From Saprospiraceae bacterium (GTDB lineage Bacteria; Bacteroidota; Bacteroidia; Chitinophagales; Saprospiraceae): a stretch of DNA of 64,000 nt. The notes under the pieces were generated by a model. That model was not told the DNA's origin. It saw only the letters and a program-made list of their open reading frames with translations, and did not search any database. This document shows, one piece after another, positions 20,196-29,401 of this stretch (positions within the stretch are counted from its first letter, which is position 1; each line of letters begins with the position of its first letter). Position numbers and translations under genes: made by a program. Location: contig JADLHT010000014.1 of the NCBI GenBank assembly GCA_020848695.1, positions 1 to 64,000 of the forward strand, given 5' to 3'.

Positions 20196-21749
20196 TTGAT
20201 CAAAAGAGTATTGGAATACGTCAATAGAACTTCTTTTCATTACCTGAGGTACGGTTTTTTTATATTTATTGCACTTTATCGTTTTTCATTTATAGGAAAA
20301 GGAGCAGTTTCAATGCCTGATGAGTTCAGATATTGGCATGGATTTCATGGTTTTTATCAACTTGCACAAGGTCATTTTGTATCTGCCATGGATTATTTTT
20401 TTACCTTGGGTGGAAGACCATTTTTATCCTTAGCTTTCCTTCCTGAATACTGTATTCAAGCTATACTATATATTTTTTTTGATTTAGATCCCCGATCAAC
20501 AAATTCATTGATTTCAGTTCAATGCATGTTCGTGATTAATTCAATTCTGTTATTACTTGTATTTTATCTCGTATTGCGAAAGATTTTTAGGGTTGATCAG
20601 GTTACAGCATTAATCTTTACTATCCTGTTTTCAGCAATTCATGATACAAATATTTATATTAGACACTTATATGTTTATGACCTCATAATTGCTTTATGGC
20701 TTATGTATTGGTTGTGGTTTGAAAAAAACAAAAATTTCTTCATTGCAGGAATGATATTCATCAGTTTGATTTTTGTATATCCGGCTTATTGGACTTTAGG
20801 ATTGATTGTACTAGCGATTGCATTTATTCAAAATTCAGAGCAAAATAAAATTTTTGAAATTAAACAGCTCATCAGATTTGGTTTGGGAGTTATTTTAGTG
20901 ATTATACTGATCTTAGGAATTGGTTTGCTATCAGGACATTTAATATTTGAAGATATTAAGGATGCCGGTTTAGCTTATTTGTATGATCTTAAACTTGTTT
21001 ATGATGGATCAATTATTGTTTTGTGGAAGTACTATCTAAATCTCGACCACCAGTATGGTGTATTTGTTTTTTTAATTTCTTTGCTGGGAATCCATTTGTC
21101 AATATTTAAATGGATTCTTAAGAGGGAAATGACCCATTTTACAATCATCTCTTTAGGTCTAGTGTTCAGCATTATATTGAATGATGTAATTGGACAGTTT
21201 TATGATCAGAAGATGTTATATGCCAGAATGTGTAAACAGTATAGTCCTATGCTAATCTTAATGATCTTGCCTGTCTATAATAAACTAAATGGAAAATATA
21301 AAAATGGTTTTGTAATAGCATTTTGTGTATTGGCTTTTTATAATCTTTTTTTACTTCATGTTGATTTTTATCCTATTCAATATCCAAGAGACGTGCTGGC
21401 AAAATCATTTAATACCGGAAAGGCTGGATTTGAACACGACTTATTGATTTCAAAAGAGAAGGATCAAAAACGATTTTGCAATCAGTATGAAAGCAATCTT
21501 GCTTATTCGGTACCGCCACAGAGCAAGAATATTTTAGGTATTAATAACTCTTGCGTTTTTGAAAACTTTGCTTATTATAGTTCAGATTATCTAAAACAAA
21601 ATACTGAGTGTGAACGGAAAGATTTAGAAACTATTTACAGTTGCAGGCATTTTTTAAGTTACCCTGTTTATACTTTTGATATTATGAATAAAGTACAAAA
21701 TGACAGCTTAATAAAAAACTTATATCTCAAAATATTGAAGCAAAAATGA
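20196..21749 (+). CDS. Multi-pass integral membrane protein (glycosyltransferase-like, uncertain)
   Basis: 517 aa with many hydrophobic helices; first frame codon is non-ATG in the track, so the start is uncertain. Confidence 0.65.
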   Translation: MIKRVLEYVNRTSFHYLRYGFFIFIALYRFSFIGKGAVSMPDEFRYWHGFHGFYQLAQGHFVSAMDYFFTLGGRPFLSLAFLPEYCIQAILYIFFDLDPRSTNSLISVQCMFVINSILLLLVFYLVLRKIFRVDQVTALIFTILFSAIHDTNIYIRHLYVYDLIIALWLMYWLWFEKNKNFFIAGMIFISLIFVYPAYWTLGLIVLAIAFIQNSEQNKIFEIKQLIRFGLGVILVIILILGIGLLSGHLIFEDIKDAGLAYLYDLKLVYDGSIIVLWKYYLNLDHQYGVFVFLISLLGIHLSIFKWILKREMTHFTIISLGLVFSIILNDVIGQFYDQKMLYARMCKQYSPMLILMILPVYNKLNGKYKNGFVIAFCVLAFYNLFLLHVDFYPIQYPRDVLAKSFNTGKAGFEHDLLISKEKDQKRFCNQYESNLAYSVPPQSKNILGINNSCVFENFAYYSSDYLKQNTECERKDLETIYSCRHFLSYPVYTFDIMNKVQNDSLIKNLYLKILKQK

Positions 21750-22240
21750 AGAAATAATTCTTGGATTTAATAGATTCTTATATTATGCTGGATTATGAAT
21801 TCTCAGTTTTTACAATCTCTTCGGTTTTAGTATTATTATTTAAAGAGGATATTGTATTGTTTGTGTTCTGAATCAGTATAAATATGCAATAAGGCTAATA
21901 TATATAAACATTAATCATATATATAATATTATGTTATTCAGGTTAATAGTTTAACTAAAGGGAGGAACAATGACCTAATTAAAAGATATCGATAGGTTCT
22001 TAAAAATTTCAATAAAAAATAATAAAGGATAAAAGAGTCCGGAATACTAAATTTGTATTAGTTTTACATTTAAAGTAGGATAATAATTGCAATAAATTTT
22101 TTGTCTGATTTTCTTATAAAATACAAATAAGAAATTGTATTGAAAAAGAAATTTGATCTAATGCATTGCAAAAAAGAAATTGTAACAACAAGTAATTATT
22201 AGTTTGAGACAATTTTATTTAGGTAAGTTTCATTAATCGC

Positions 22241-22777
22241 TTGAATATGTTTAGCAATTTGACAAAATTATTTTTAAATGAGCATCATATAATTGAGCAG
22301 AAGTGCAAAATTATTTCACATTTATTATTAAAAAAAAATAATCCGTCAGAAGAGGATTGTAATGAAATTAAGAGTTTACTGCATTTTGTTAAAAAGTATT
22401 CAGATGAGTTTCATCATAAAAAAGAGGAGTCTGTATTATTCCCTGCGATAAAGAATAAGCATCCTATTACAGGAGAACAGTTTATACAGGAATTATTAGA
22501 ACATCATGAGGACTTTCGCGATAAGCTAAGGTCTATTGAAACGAATTTTGATAACTTAAAAGTCACAACTGTAATTGAAGAATTATCGGATTATATTCAA
22601 GCTCTTTTGGATCATATTGCCATTGAGAACGATGAATTATTTCCAATTGTTGAATCAATTTTTACAACTGATGAATTAGAAAGACTGTACTTCGCCTGCC
22701 TGGATACTGATCGTCAACTTGGGCAATCTGAGAAAGTTGAATTAGAATCATTCATTAATGAAATGAGAACATTATGA
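22241..22777 (+). CDS. Hemerythrin-like (HHE domain) protein, first gene of the benzoyl-CoA operon
   Basis: EHHIIEQ..., YSDEFHHKKEESVLFPAI, LEHHEDFRDKL, LLDHIAIENDELFPIVE: H-HxxxE-H-HxxxxE hemerythrin ligand pattern; ATGA stop/start overlap with the next gene. Confidence 0.88.
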   Translation: MNMFSNLTKLFLNEHHIIEQKCKIISHLLLKKNNPSEEDCNEIKSLLHFVKKYSDEFHHKKEESVLFPAIKNKHPITGEQFIQELLEHHEDFRDKLRSIETNFDNLKVTTVIEELSDYIQALLDHIAIENDELFPIVESIFTTDELERLYFACLDTDRQLGQSEKVELESFINEMRTL

Positions 22778-23937
22778 GATCACTCGAACAGATAATTCAG
22801 CAATGCAGTGAGCTTGCCTTTGACCTTCACTTTAAACATGCGGTTAATTGGAAAAATCATGATGCTTCTCGTATTTTAGTTGGGTATCTGCCTATTTATT
22901 TTCCTAGGGAGATTGTTCACGCCATGAATGGTCTGGCGGTGGGCATTATGGGGACAGGAGATCGAAAGCAAATTATCAAAGGAGATGCTTATTATCAAAG
23001 TTACATTTGTCACCTGCCCCGTGGAATTATCGAAATGGCGTTAGATACCAATTTTGAAAATTTTGATGGGTTCATTTTTCCAGCAATCTGCGATTGCGTA
23101 AGGAATTTATCCGGAATGTTTAAACTAGCCAAAAAGGGAAAATTTCAGAGATATTTTGATTATCCACAGAATTTTAATCCTTCTATTGGTGGCCAATTTT
23201 ATATTCAAGAACTGCAAAAAATTGTTGACGATATCTACAAAATTAATAAAGTAACTTTAGATACAGAAAAAGCAAATTCTTCAATTAGCTTATTCAATTA
23301 CAATCGTCAACTAATTGAAGAGATATATTCAATACGTCAAAAATATCCATGGAGACTTTCGGCGGTCGAATCTTACTATATGATTCGCAGTGGATTAGCG
23401 ATTCCGGTAGAAGAACATAACTTGATACTTGAAGAAGTAGTCGAAGCCCTTCAGAAGGATAGAGGAGAGCAGATGGATAATATCCGGGTTATCATTTCAG
23501 GATCCTTTTGTGAACAACCACCTATAGGACTGATAAAGTCTATTGAAATGGCAGGATGTTATATTGTAGATGATGATTTTATGTTGGGATCTCGTTGGCT
23601 TTGTAAGCCAGTTGATGATACGAGTGCAGACCCATTAAATGCTTTGGCAAATTCCTTTATTACTTCAAGTACTTTTTCTTCAGCAATTTATGATGAGAAT
23701 AATTCCAAAGGAAAGAAATTAGTACAATTGGTAAAAGATCGTAATGCTGAAGGAGTAATATTCAGTGCGGCAAGTTTTTGTGATCCGGCCTTATTGGACA
23801 GACCTAATTTGCAGAAGGCTTGTGATGAATCTGGAATTCCACATATAAACTTTCAGTATCATGAGAATACGGGTCAATTCAAGGTAATTAAGGAACAAGC
23901 CGGGACATTCTCGGATTCCATTAAATTATGGGCATAA
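22774..23937 (+). CDS. bcrC: Benzoyl-CoA reductase subunit C (BcrC/BadD-type; 2-hydroxyacyl-CoA dehydratase D-like fold)
   Basis: 387 aa; YQSYICHLPRGIIEMAL, FPAICDCVRNLSGMF, VIFSAASFCDPALLDRPNLQKACDESGIPHINFQYHENTGQF; position in bcrCBAD order. Confidence 0.92.
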   Translation: MRSLEQIIQQCSELAFDLHFKHAVNWKNHDASRILVGYLPIYFPREIVHAMNGLAVGIMGTGDRKQIIKGDAYYQSYICHLPRGIIEMALDTNFENFDGFIFPAICDCVRNLSGMFKLAKKGKFQRYFDYPQNFNPSIGGQFYIQELQKIVDDIYKINKVTLDTEKANSSISLFNYNRQLIEEIYSIRQKYPWRLSAVESYYMIRSGLAIPVEEHNLILEEVVEALQKDRGEQMDNIRVIISGSFCEQPPIGLIKSIEMAGCYIVDDDFMLGSRWLCKPVDDTSADPLNALANSFITSSTFSSAIYDENNSKGKKLVQLVKDRNAEGVIFSAASFCDPALLDRPNLQKACDESGIPHINFQYHENTGQFKVIKEQAGTFSDSIKLWA

Positions 23938-23971
23938 AAAATTAAATTTATAATCAATAAAATGATCTATT

Positions 23972-25276
23972 ATGGCAAGTCCGCATGAAGCAATAAAAGA
24001 GAATAGCATGATTCTTCAAAAAGAAATGCTGGGAAATTTATTTAAGGAACTTGCGAATACTAAATTTTCAGAAAAGAAAGTAGTGTACACCTTTGTTCCT
24101 GGAAATTTGACAGAATTAATATTGTCTTTTGATATGCTTCCTGTCTATCCGGAAATCAATGCATTACAATCAGGGATGAGAAAAAAATCTGTTGAATATA
24201 TTCGGGAAGCAGAGAAAATTGGATTTAGTGAAGATGTGTGTACTTATGTAAAATGTGACATTGGCATGATGTTAAAAGGGAATATCGGACCAACAGGTGA
24301 AAGTATTCCTCCTCCCGATTTATTGTTACTGAGTTATACTGGCTGTTTTACATTCATGAAGTGGTTTGAAAATCTGGAACAACTTTATCCTGGTGTACCC
24401 ATTGCAATGCTGCATACACCTTATCAGGAAGATGGATTCATAAGTCAAGAGCAAGTAAACTACATGAAGAAACAATTGATTGAAGATGTTATTCCAAAAA
24501 TGGAAATGGTTTCAGGAAAAAAATTTGATATCAATCGTCTTGCAGAAATGATGCATAAATCTGCAATTGCCGAAGATCTTTTGGTGAATATTTTGGAAAC
24601 GGCCAAACATAAACCGTCTCCTATTGATGCCTATTTTGCTGGAGTATATTATATCGGTCCAATTTTTACAGCTTTCAGGGGAACTCAAGAAGCTGTTGAC
24701 TATTATAAGACACTTTACGAAGAAGTGAATGAAAGGTTGCGTCTCGGATTAGGTCCCATCACTCCAGAAGGAGAATTGAAAAAAGAAAAATTCAGACTGG
24801 TTGTAGAAGGACCACCCAACTGGACAAACTTCAGGGAATTTTGGAAAATATTTTATGATATGGGTGCTGTTATAGTAGCGTCTTCTTACACAAAAGTTGG
24901 CGGTGTGTATGATTTAGGATTTAGGCATGATCCATCTCAACCTCTGGAAAGTTTGGGAAAATATTGTATGGGTTGCTATACTAATATGAATTTGCCACAA
25001 CGTGTAGATCTCTTGTCAAAGTATGTTAAAGAATATTCTGCAGATGGATTTTTAATAAATTCTATTAAAAGTTGTAATTCTTTTTCGGCCGGGCAATTAA
25101 TGATCATGCGCGAAATAGAGCAAAAATGTGGTGTTCCCGTTGGTTTTATTGAAAGTGATCTGGTAGATCCAAGATATTTTTCATATGCTAATATCAAGAA
25201 CAGACTGGAATCATATTTTCAAATGCTCGATCAAAGAAAAATGATCATTGAACAAGAGTTGGTAAATCATGTCTAA
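23972..25276 (+). CDS. bcrB: Benzoyl-CoA reductase subunit B
   Basis: 434 aa; LPVYPEINALQSGMRKKSVEYIREAEKIGFSEDVCTYVKCDIGMM, DLLLLSYTGCFTFMKWFENL, INSIKSCNSFSAGQL; between bcrC and bcrA. Confidence 0.93.
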   Translation: MASPHEAIKENSMILQKEMLGNLFKELANTKFSEKKVVYTFVPGNLTELILSFDMLPVYPEINALQSGMRKKSVEYIREAEKIGFSEDVCTYVKCDIGMMLKGNIGPTGESIPPPDLLLLSYTGCFTFMKWFENLEQLYPGVPIAMLHTPYQEDGFISQEQVNYMKKQLIEDVIPKMEMVSGKKFDINRLAEMMHKSAIAEDLLVNILETAKHKPSPIDAYFAGVYYIGPIFTAFRGTQEAVDYYKTLYEEVNERLRLGLGPITPEGELKKEKFRLVVEGPPNWTNFREFWKIFYDMGAVIVASSYTKVGGVYDLGFRHDPSQPLESLGKYCMGCYTNMNLPQRVDLLSKYVKEYSADGFLINSIKSCNSFSAGQLMIMREIEQKCGVPVGFIESDLVDPRYFSYANIKNRLESYFQMLDQRKMIIEQELVNHV

Positions 25277-25361
25277 GTAAAACTTGAACAATTTTTATTA
25301 CAAAGTATAAAATAAATGAATATAAAATTTTCAAAATTTAGTATAACTCCCATTGAATATT

Positions 25362-26783
25362 ATGAATAATTATTATCTAGGAGTGGATCTGGGATCAACA
25401 ACCTCAAAAGCGGTGATTATTAACGATCAGGATCAGGTTATCGGTAGGGGAATTACCAATACCCGGGCAAACTATTCCATTGCAGCAGAAATAGCAAAAG
25501 ATGAAGCAGTGTACAATGCCCGATTTTCTATTTTAAAGAATAATCTTGGTGATAAAACACTGGACTCTGAATTGTATAAAAATTTTATAAAAGATTTAGA
25601 AAGTGTATTTCAGTACCAACAATTTAAAATCAGGCTGGATCGTCTTGGAGATGAGTTGGTAAAGACATGCAATTCATATTTTAAGGACACCCAAACGCAA
25701 GAATTGATGATGAATCATTTGCGTTCGATTAGAAGAACTTTCAAACCGGTTATCAAACACGAATATCTATTTAACAATCTCGGATCTAAGAATCAGTTTT
25801 TTCGAGATATAGTTGCAGAAAAATATAATGAAGAAGTATCGAAATTAGAAAGTTCACTGTTTGAACCACTGATGACAATCTGGGATAAAAGCATAAGTCC
25901 AGCAGAAAATCAGTTGGTCAAGTTTGATTTCAAGGAATTGGTGCATAGAGCTCTGGACGAACTTAAAATTAAATATAGCGGTTCGATCAAAACTACTACG
26001 GAGGATGATGCTCAATCATTTGATGAATCAACTTTTGTACAATATAACCAGCTCATCGAATCCCTAAGGTCCGTGATTGATGAAGTCTCAGAACTCGAGT
26101 TTCATATCAACAATATGACCGGAACAGGTTATGGAAGGGCATTATTGCCTTTTCCAGAAGAGTGTATTCGTTCGGAAATTTTGTGTCACGCTTTTGGCGC
26201 ACACGCGGTATTTCCTGATACAAGAACTGTTTTAGATATTGGTGGGCAAGATACTAAAGCCATTCAAGTTGATAAATTTGGTCTTGTCACCAGCTTTCAG
26301 ATGAATGATCGATGTGCAGCAGGATGTGGAAGATATTTAGGATATATAGCCGATGAAATGAGTATTTCACTGAATGAATTAGGACCAATGGCTTTACAGT
26401 CACAAAAGGATGTAACGATATGTTCAACGTGCACCGTATTTGCCGGAGCAGAACTAAGAGAATTAACAAATTTAGGGGAGAAGAAGGAAGATATTTTAGG
26501 TGGTTTACACAAAGCAATCATTTTAAGAGCGATGTCTCTCATTGCCCGGTCAGGTGGAGTGTTCAATGAATTTACTTTTACCGGTGGAGTCGCAAGAAAT
26601 CCAGCCATTGTTAAATATCTGACTCAGCTGATTTATGAGAATTACGGAAAAGACATCATAATAAACATTCACTCAGATTCCATTTTTATGGGAGCACTAG
26701 GTGGCGCAATGTTTGCAAGAAGAAATCTTATTTCTAAAATTCCTGATAATAAAATGGAAGTTGCAATTTCAGATGGTAATTAA
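25362..26783 (+). CDS. bcrA: Benzoyl-CoA reductase subunit A (ASKHA ATPase/activase)
   Basis: YYLGVDLGSTTSKAVIINDQDQVIGRGITNTRANYSIAAEIAKDEA, DIGGQDTKAIQ, DRCAAGCGRYLGYIA, STCTVFAGAELRELTNLG. Size (~475 aa) fits Thauera/Rhodopseudomonas-type BcrA/BadF. The track ORF begins at 25353; the in-frame ATG at 25362 is more likely. Confidence 0.92.
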   Translation: MNNYYLGVDLGSTTSKAVIINDQDQVIGRGITNTRANYSIAAEIAKDEAVYNARFSILKNNLGDKTLDSELYKNFIKDLESVFQYQQFKIRLDRLGDELVKTCNSYFKDTQTQELMMNHLRSIRRTFKPVIKHEYLFNNLGSKNQFFRDIVAEKYNEEVSKLESSLFEPLMTIWDKSISPAENQLVKFDFKELVHRALDELKIKYSGSIKTTTEDDAQSFDESTFVQYNQLIESLRSVIDEVSELEFHINNMTGTGYGRALLPFPEECIRSEILCHAFGAHAVFPDTRTVLDIGGQDTKAIQVDKFGLVTSFQMNDRCAAGCGRYLGYIADEMSISLNELGPMALQSQKDVTICSTCTVFAGAELRELTNLGEKKEDILGGLHKAIILRAMSLIARSGGVFNEFTFTGGVARNPAIVKYLTQLIYENYGKDIIINIHSDSIFMGALGGAMFARRNLISKIPDNKMEVAISDGN

Positions 26784-26799
26784 TTATAAAAAAAATTAA

Positions 26800-27639
26800 A
26801 TGGATTCTCAATTATTAACTCTTGGTGTAGATATAGGAAGTAATTATATAAAGGCTGTTATGATGAAATATTCTGAACAACCAAAAATTTTAGAAACCCA
26901 ATGTGAGAAAATTAGGAAAAGGGATCCTGGACAAGTTGCAGAAGACATGGTTCAACAGATTTTGACCAATCACGATCTTAATTATGAAAATATATCTTAC
27001 TTGGCTACCACGGGAGAGGGCGATTTATTAAAAAGAAAACGTGGCCATTTTTATGGAATGACAACTCACGCTAAAGGAGCTCATTATCTAATACCCGAAG
27101 CTAAAAGTGTGGTTGATTTAGGTGCATTATATGTTAGAGCTATTAAAATTTCAAATGATGCAAGAGTTGAAGATTATAAAATGACTGGACAGTGCGCTTC
27201 AGGCTCAGGACAATTTATAGAAAACATTTCTAGATATCTTGGTTTGTCAATAGAAGAAGTAGGTGACATTTCCCTTACTTCTGAAAATCCAGAAGTTTCT
27301 TCTGGAATCTGCGCCGTCCTTGCAGAAACTGATGTAATCAACATGGTATCGAGAGGAATTTCCACAGCAAATATTATCAAAGGAATTCATATTTCCATTG
27401 CTAACAGGATAATTAAACTTATGACATCCTTAAAAGCAGAGTCTCCTATCGCACTAACTGGCGGAATGGCACTTAATAAAGGAATGATTCAGGCACTGTC
27501 AGAGCAGTTAAAAGAAACTGGAAAGAAGTTTGAAATTCAAACTCATCCAATGGCAATTTATGCAGGTGCAATTGGTGCCGCATTGTGGGGAGGATACCGA
27601 TTTATTAAGATTAATGAAAAGCTTGAAATGAAAGTTTAA
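26800..27639 (+). CDS. bcrD: Benzoyl-CoA reductase subunit D (ASKHA ATPase/activase)
   Basis: YLATTGEGDLLKRKRGHFYGMTTHAKGAHYLIPEAKSVVDLGALYVRAIKI, MTGQCASGSGQFIENISRYLG, ICAVLAETDVINMVSRGIS, IKGIHISIANR: strong BcrD pattern. Confidence 0.95.
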   Translation: MDSQLLTLGVDIGSNYIKAVMMKYSEQPKILETQCEKIRKRDPGQVAEDMVQQILTNHDLNYENISYLATTGEGDLLKRKRGHFYGMTTHAKGAHYLIPEAKSVVDLGALYVRAIKISNDARVEDYKMTGQCASGSGQFIENISRYLGLSIEEVGDISLTSENPEVSSGICAVLAETDVINMVSRGISTANIIKGIHISIANRIIKLMTSLKAESPIALTGGMALNKGMIQALSEQLKETGKKFEIQTHPMAIYAGAIGAALWGGYRFIKINEKLEMKV

Positions 27640-27649
27640 ATAGTTTTGA

Positions 27650-29401
27650 ATGAAAACAATTGAATCCTCAATCCATCTTGGGGAAATAATACCCAATATT
27701 TCCATACTGCTTCAGCGAAATGCAGAGCTTTGGAAAGATCATAATGTTTTTACAGAGTATAAGAACGGAACCTATGTGTCTATCAAGTGGAAAGATTTTT
27801 ATAAAGATATTCAGAATATTGCTTCTAATTTGAAAAACCAAGGATTTAAGGAAGGAGATAAAATGATTATTTTTTCTCCAAATAAGTTGGAAATGCTTGA
27901 ACTTGAATTAGCTGTTATGTCTATGAAAGGAATTGTTGTTCCTCTATTTGCATACTTTCATCAAGAGACTGCAGAGTTATTAATCAAACATTCAGGTGCA
28001 AATTTTGCTGCGATTGATAATGAGATTCAATGGAATAGGATTAAGTATTTAAATCTTGAATTGGTAATTTCTTTTAACCCAAGTATTGAAATGGCTAGAA
28101 ACACATTACCATTCGTCGAACTGTTAAAATCTTCAGCTAATGACTCTGCATCTTTAACAATAGAAATAGATTCGGATTTTATATGTTTAAATATGTATAC
28201 TTCCGGAACAATGGGTACGCCAAAATGTGTTCAGCTAAGTCATAGAAATATTTTATCTCAACAAGCAGCATTAATAAAAATGTGGAATATTGATCATACT
28301 GATCGATTCCTTTCTTACCTGCCATGGCATCATAGCTTTGGTGGTATTTTTGAACTTTTCACTGCATTAAGTAATGGCGCAGAGATGATTCTTGAATCAA
28401 GTTATGGAAAGGATCCAACCGTTATCATGCAGCATTGGAAAAATAAAAAGCCAACTTTGTTTTTCAGTGTGCCAAAAGTTTATCAGGCATTGTATGAGCT
28501 CGCAAAGAAAAGCAAAGAAACTGAAGAAATATTTTTTCACTCAAATCTAAAATTCATTTTTACAGCTGCAGCATCTCTGCCACAAACGCTGTCTGATGAA
28601 TTTGAACGTCGAAATATTCCGGTAATTGAAGGATGGGGACTTACGGAAACGTCACCTTGTTGCACACTGACAGATCCTTCAAAAAAAAGAAAACCAGGAG
28701 TAGTTGGCTTTCCAATTCCCGGAGTTCAGATTGCATTCGCTCCGGATGGTGAAATTTTGGTGAAAGGGCCTAATGTAATGAAAGCTTATTATAACAATGC
28801 TGAAGCTAATCGTGGAATATTTACAGAAGATGGATGGTTTCGAACAGGAGATATTGGTGAGTATACAGAGAATGGTCTAAAACTAATTACCCGTAAAGAC
28901 CGAATATTCAAACTATCCAATGGAGAAAAAGTTATTCCCTCTGACTTGGAAAAACTGATCGAAGTTCAATGCCCATATGTATTACATGCACTTATAGCTG
29001 GAGAAGGTGAAGAATATCCTGTTGCCTTGCTTTTTCCAAATAAAAAATTGCTAGATGATCCTGATTATTTTGTCACTCTAGATGATGGATGTTTTTGTCC
29101 TCGAAGCCTGGAAGAATTAAGTCGCTGCCTTAAGGGATGTCTTCATGATGCCAATTGCTCTATTGGACAAAAATTTTCTAAAATCCAATCTGCTGTAATC
29201 ATTGATGATGAGCTTTCATTTGATAACGGCACGCTCACTTCATCCATGAAAGCATCACCAAAAAATATTCTTCAAGTGTATAAAGCACAGCTTAAAACTC
29301 TATACACTCCTGAGAGTAATGCTGAGGATGTAGTTTATATAATTCGTTTAGACGATCTTAATAAAATTCCTGGAAGAAAAATTAATGTAGATTATGTATA
29401 G
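27650..29401 (+). CDS. AMP-binding acyl/aryl-CoA ligase (long-chain acyl-CoA synthetase-like architecture)
   Basis: NMYTSGTMGTPKCVQLSHRNI (P-loop), GWGLTETSP, DGWFRTGDIGEYTENGLKLITRKDRIFKLSNGEKV. Confidence 0.9.
   Translation: MKTIESSIHLGEIIPNISILLQRNAELWKDHNVFTEYKNGTYVSIKWKDFYKDIQNIASNLKNQGFKEGDKMIIFSPNKLEMLELELAVMSMKGIVVPLFAYFHQETAELLIKHSGANFAAIDNEIQWNRIKYLNLELVISFNPSIEMARNTLPFVELLKSSANDSASLTIEIDSDFICLNMYTSGTMGTPKCVQLSHRNILSQQAALIKMWNIDHTDRFLSYLPWHHSFGGIFELFTALSNGAEMILESSYGKDPTVIMQHWKNKKPTLFFSVPKVYQALYELAKKSKETEEIFFHSNLKFIFTAAASLPQTLSDEFERRNIPVIEGWGLTETSPCCTLTDPSKKRKPGVVGFPIPGVQIAFAPDGEILVKGPNVMKAYYNNAEANRGIFTEDGWFRTGDIGEYTENGLKLITRKDRIFKLSNGEKVIPSDLEKLIEVQCPYVLHALIAGEGEEYPVALLFPNKKLLDDPDYFVTLDDGCFCPRSLEELSRCLKGCLHDANCSIGQKFSKIQSAVIIDDELSFDNGTLTSSMKASPKNILQVYKAQLKTLYTPESNAEDVVYIIRLDDLNKIPGRKINVDYV

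Noticed and set aside
22048-22055. TAAATTTG matching the Bacteroidetes -7 consensus TAnnTTTG upstream of the hemerythrin gene
   Set aside because: No convincing -33 TTTG at proper spacing and the region is very AT-rich; needs TSS mapping.
23972-27639. Possibility that the bcr-like genes are a generic 2-hydroxyacyl-CoA dehydratase rather than BCR
   Set aside because: Four-subunit C-B-A-D order, long BcrA, BcrD motifs and adjacent dch-had-oah strongly favour benzoyl-CoA reductase.
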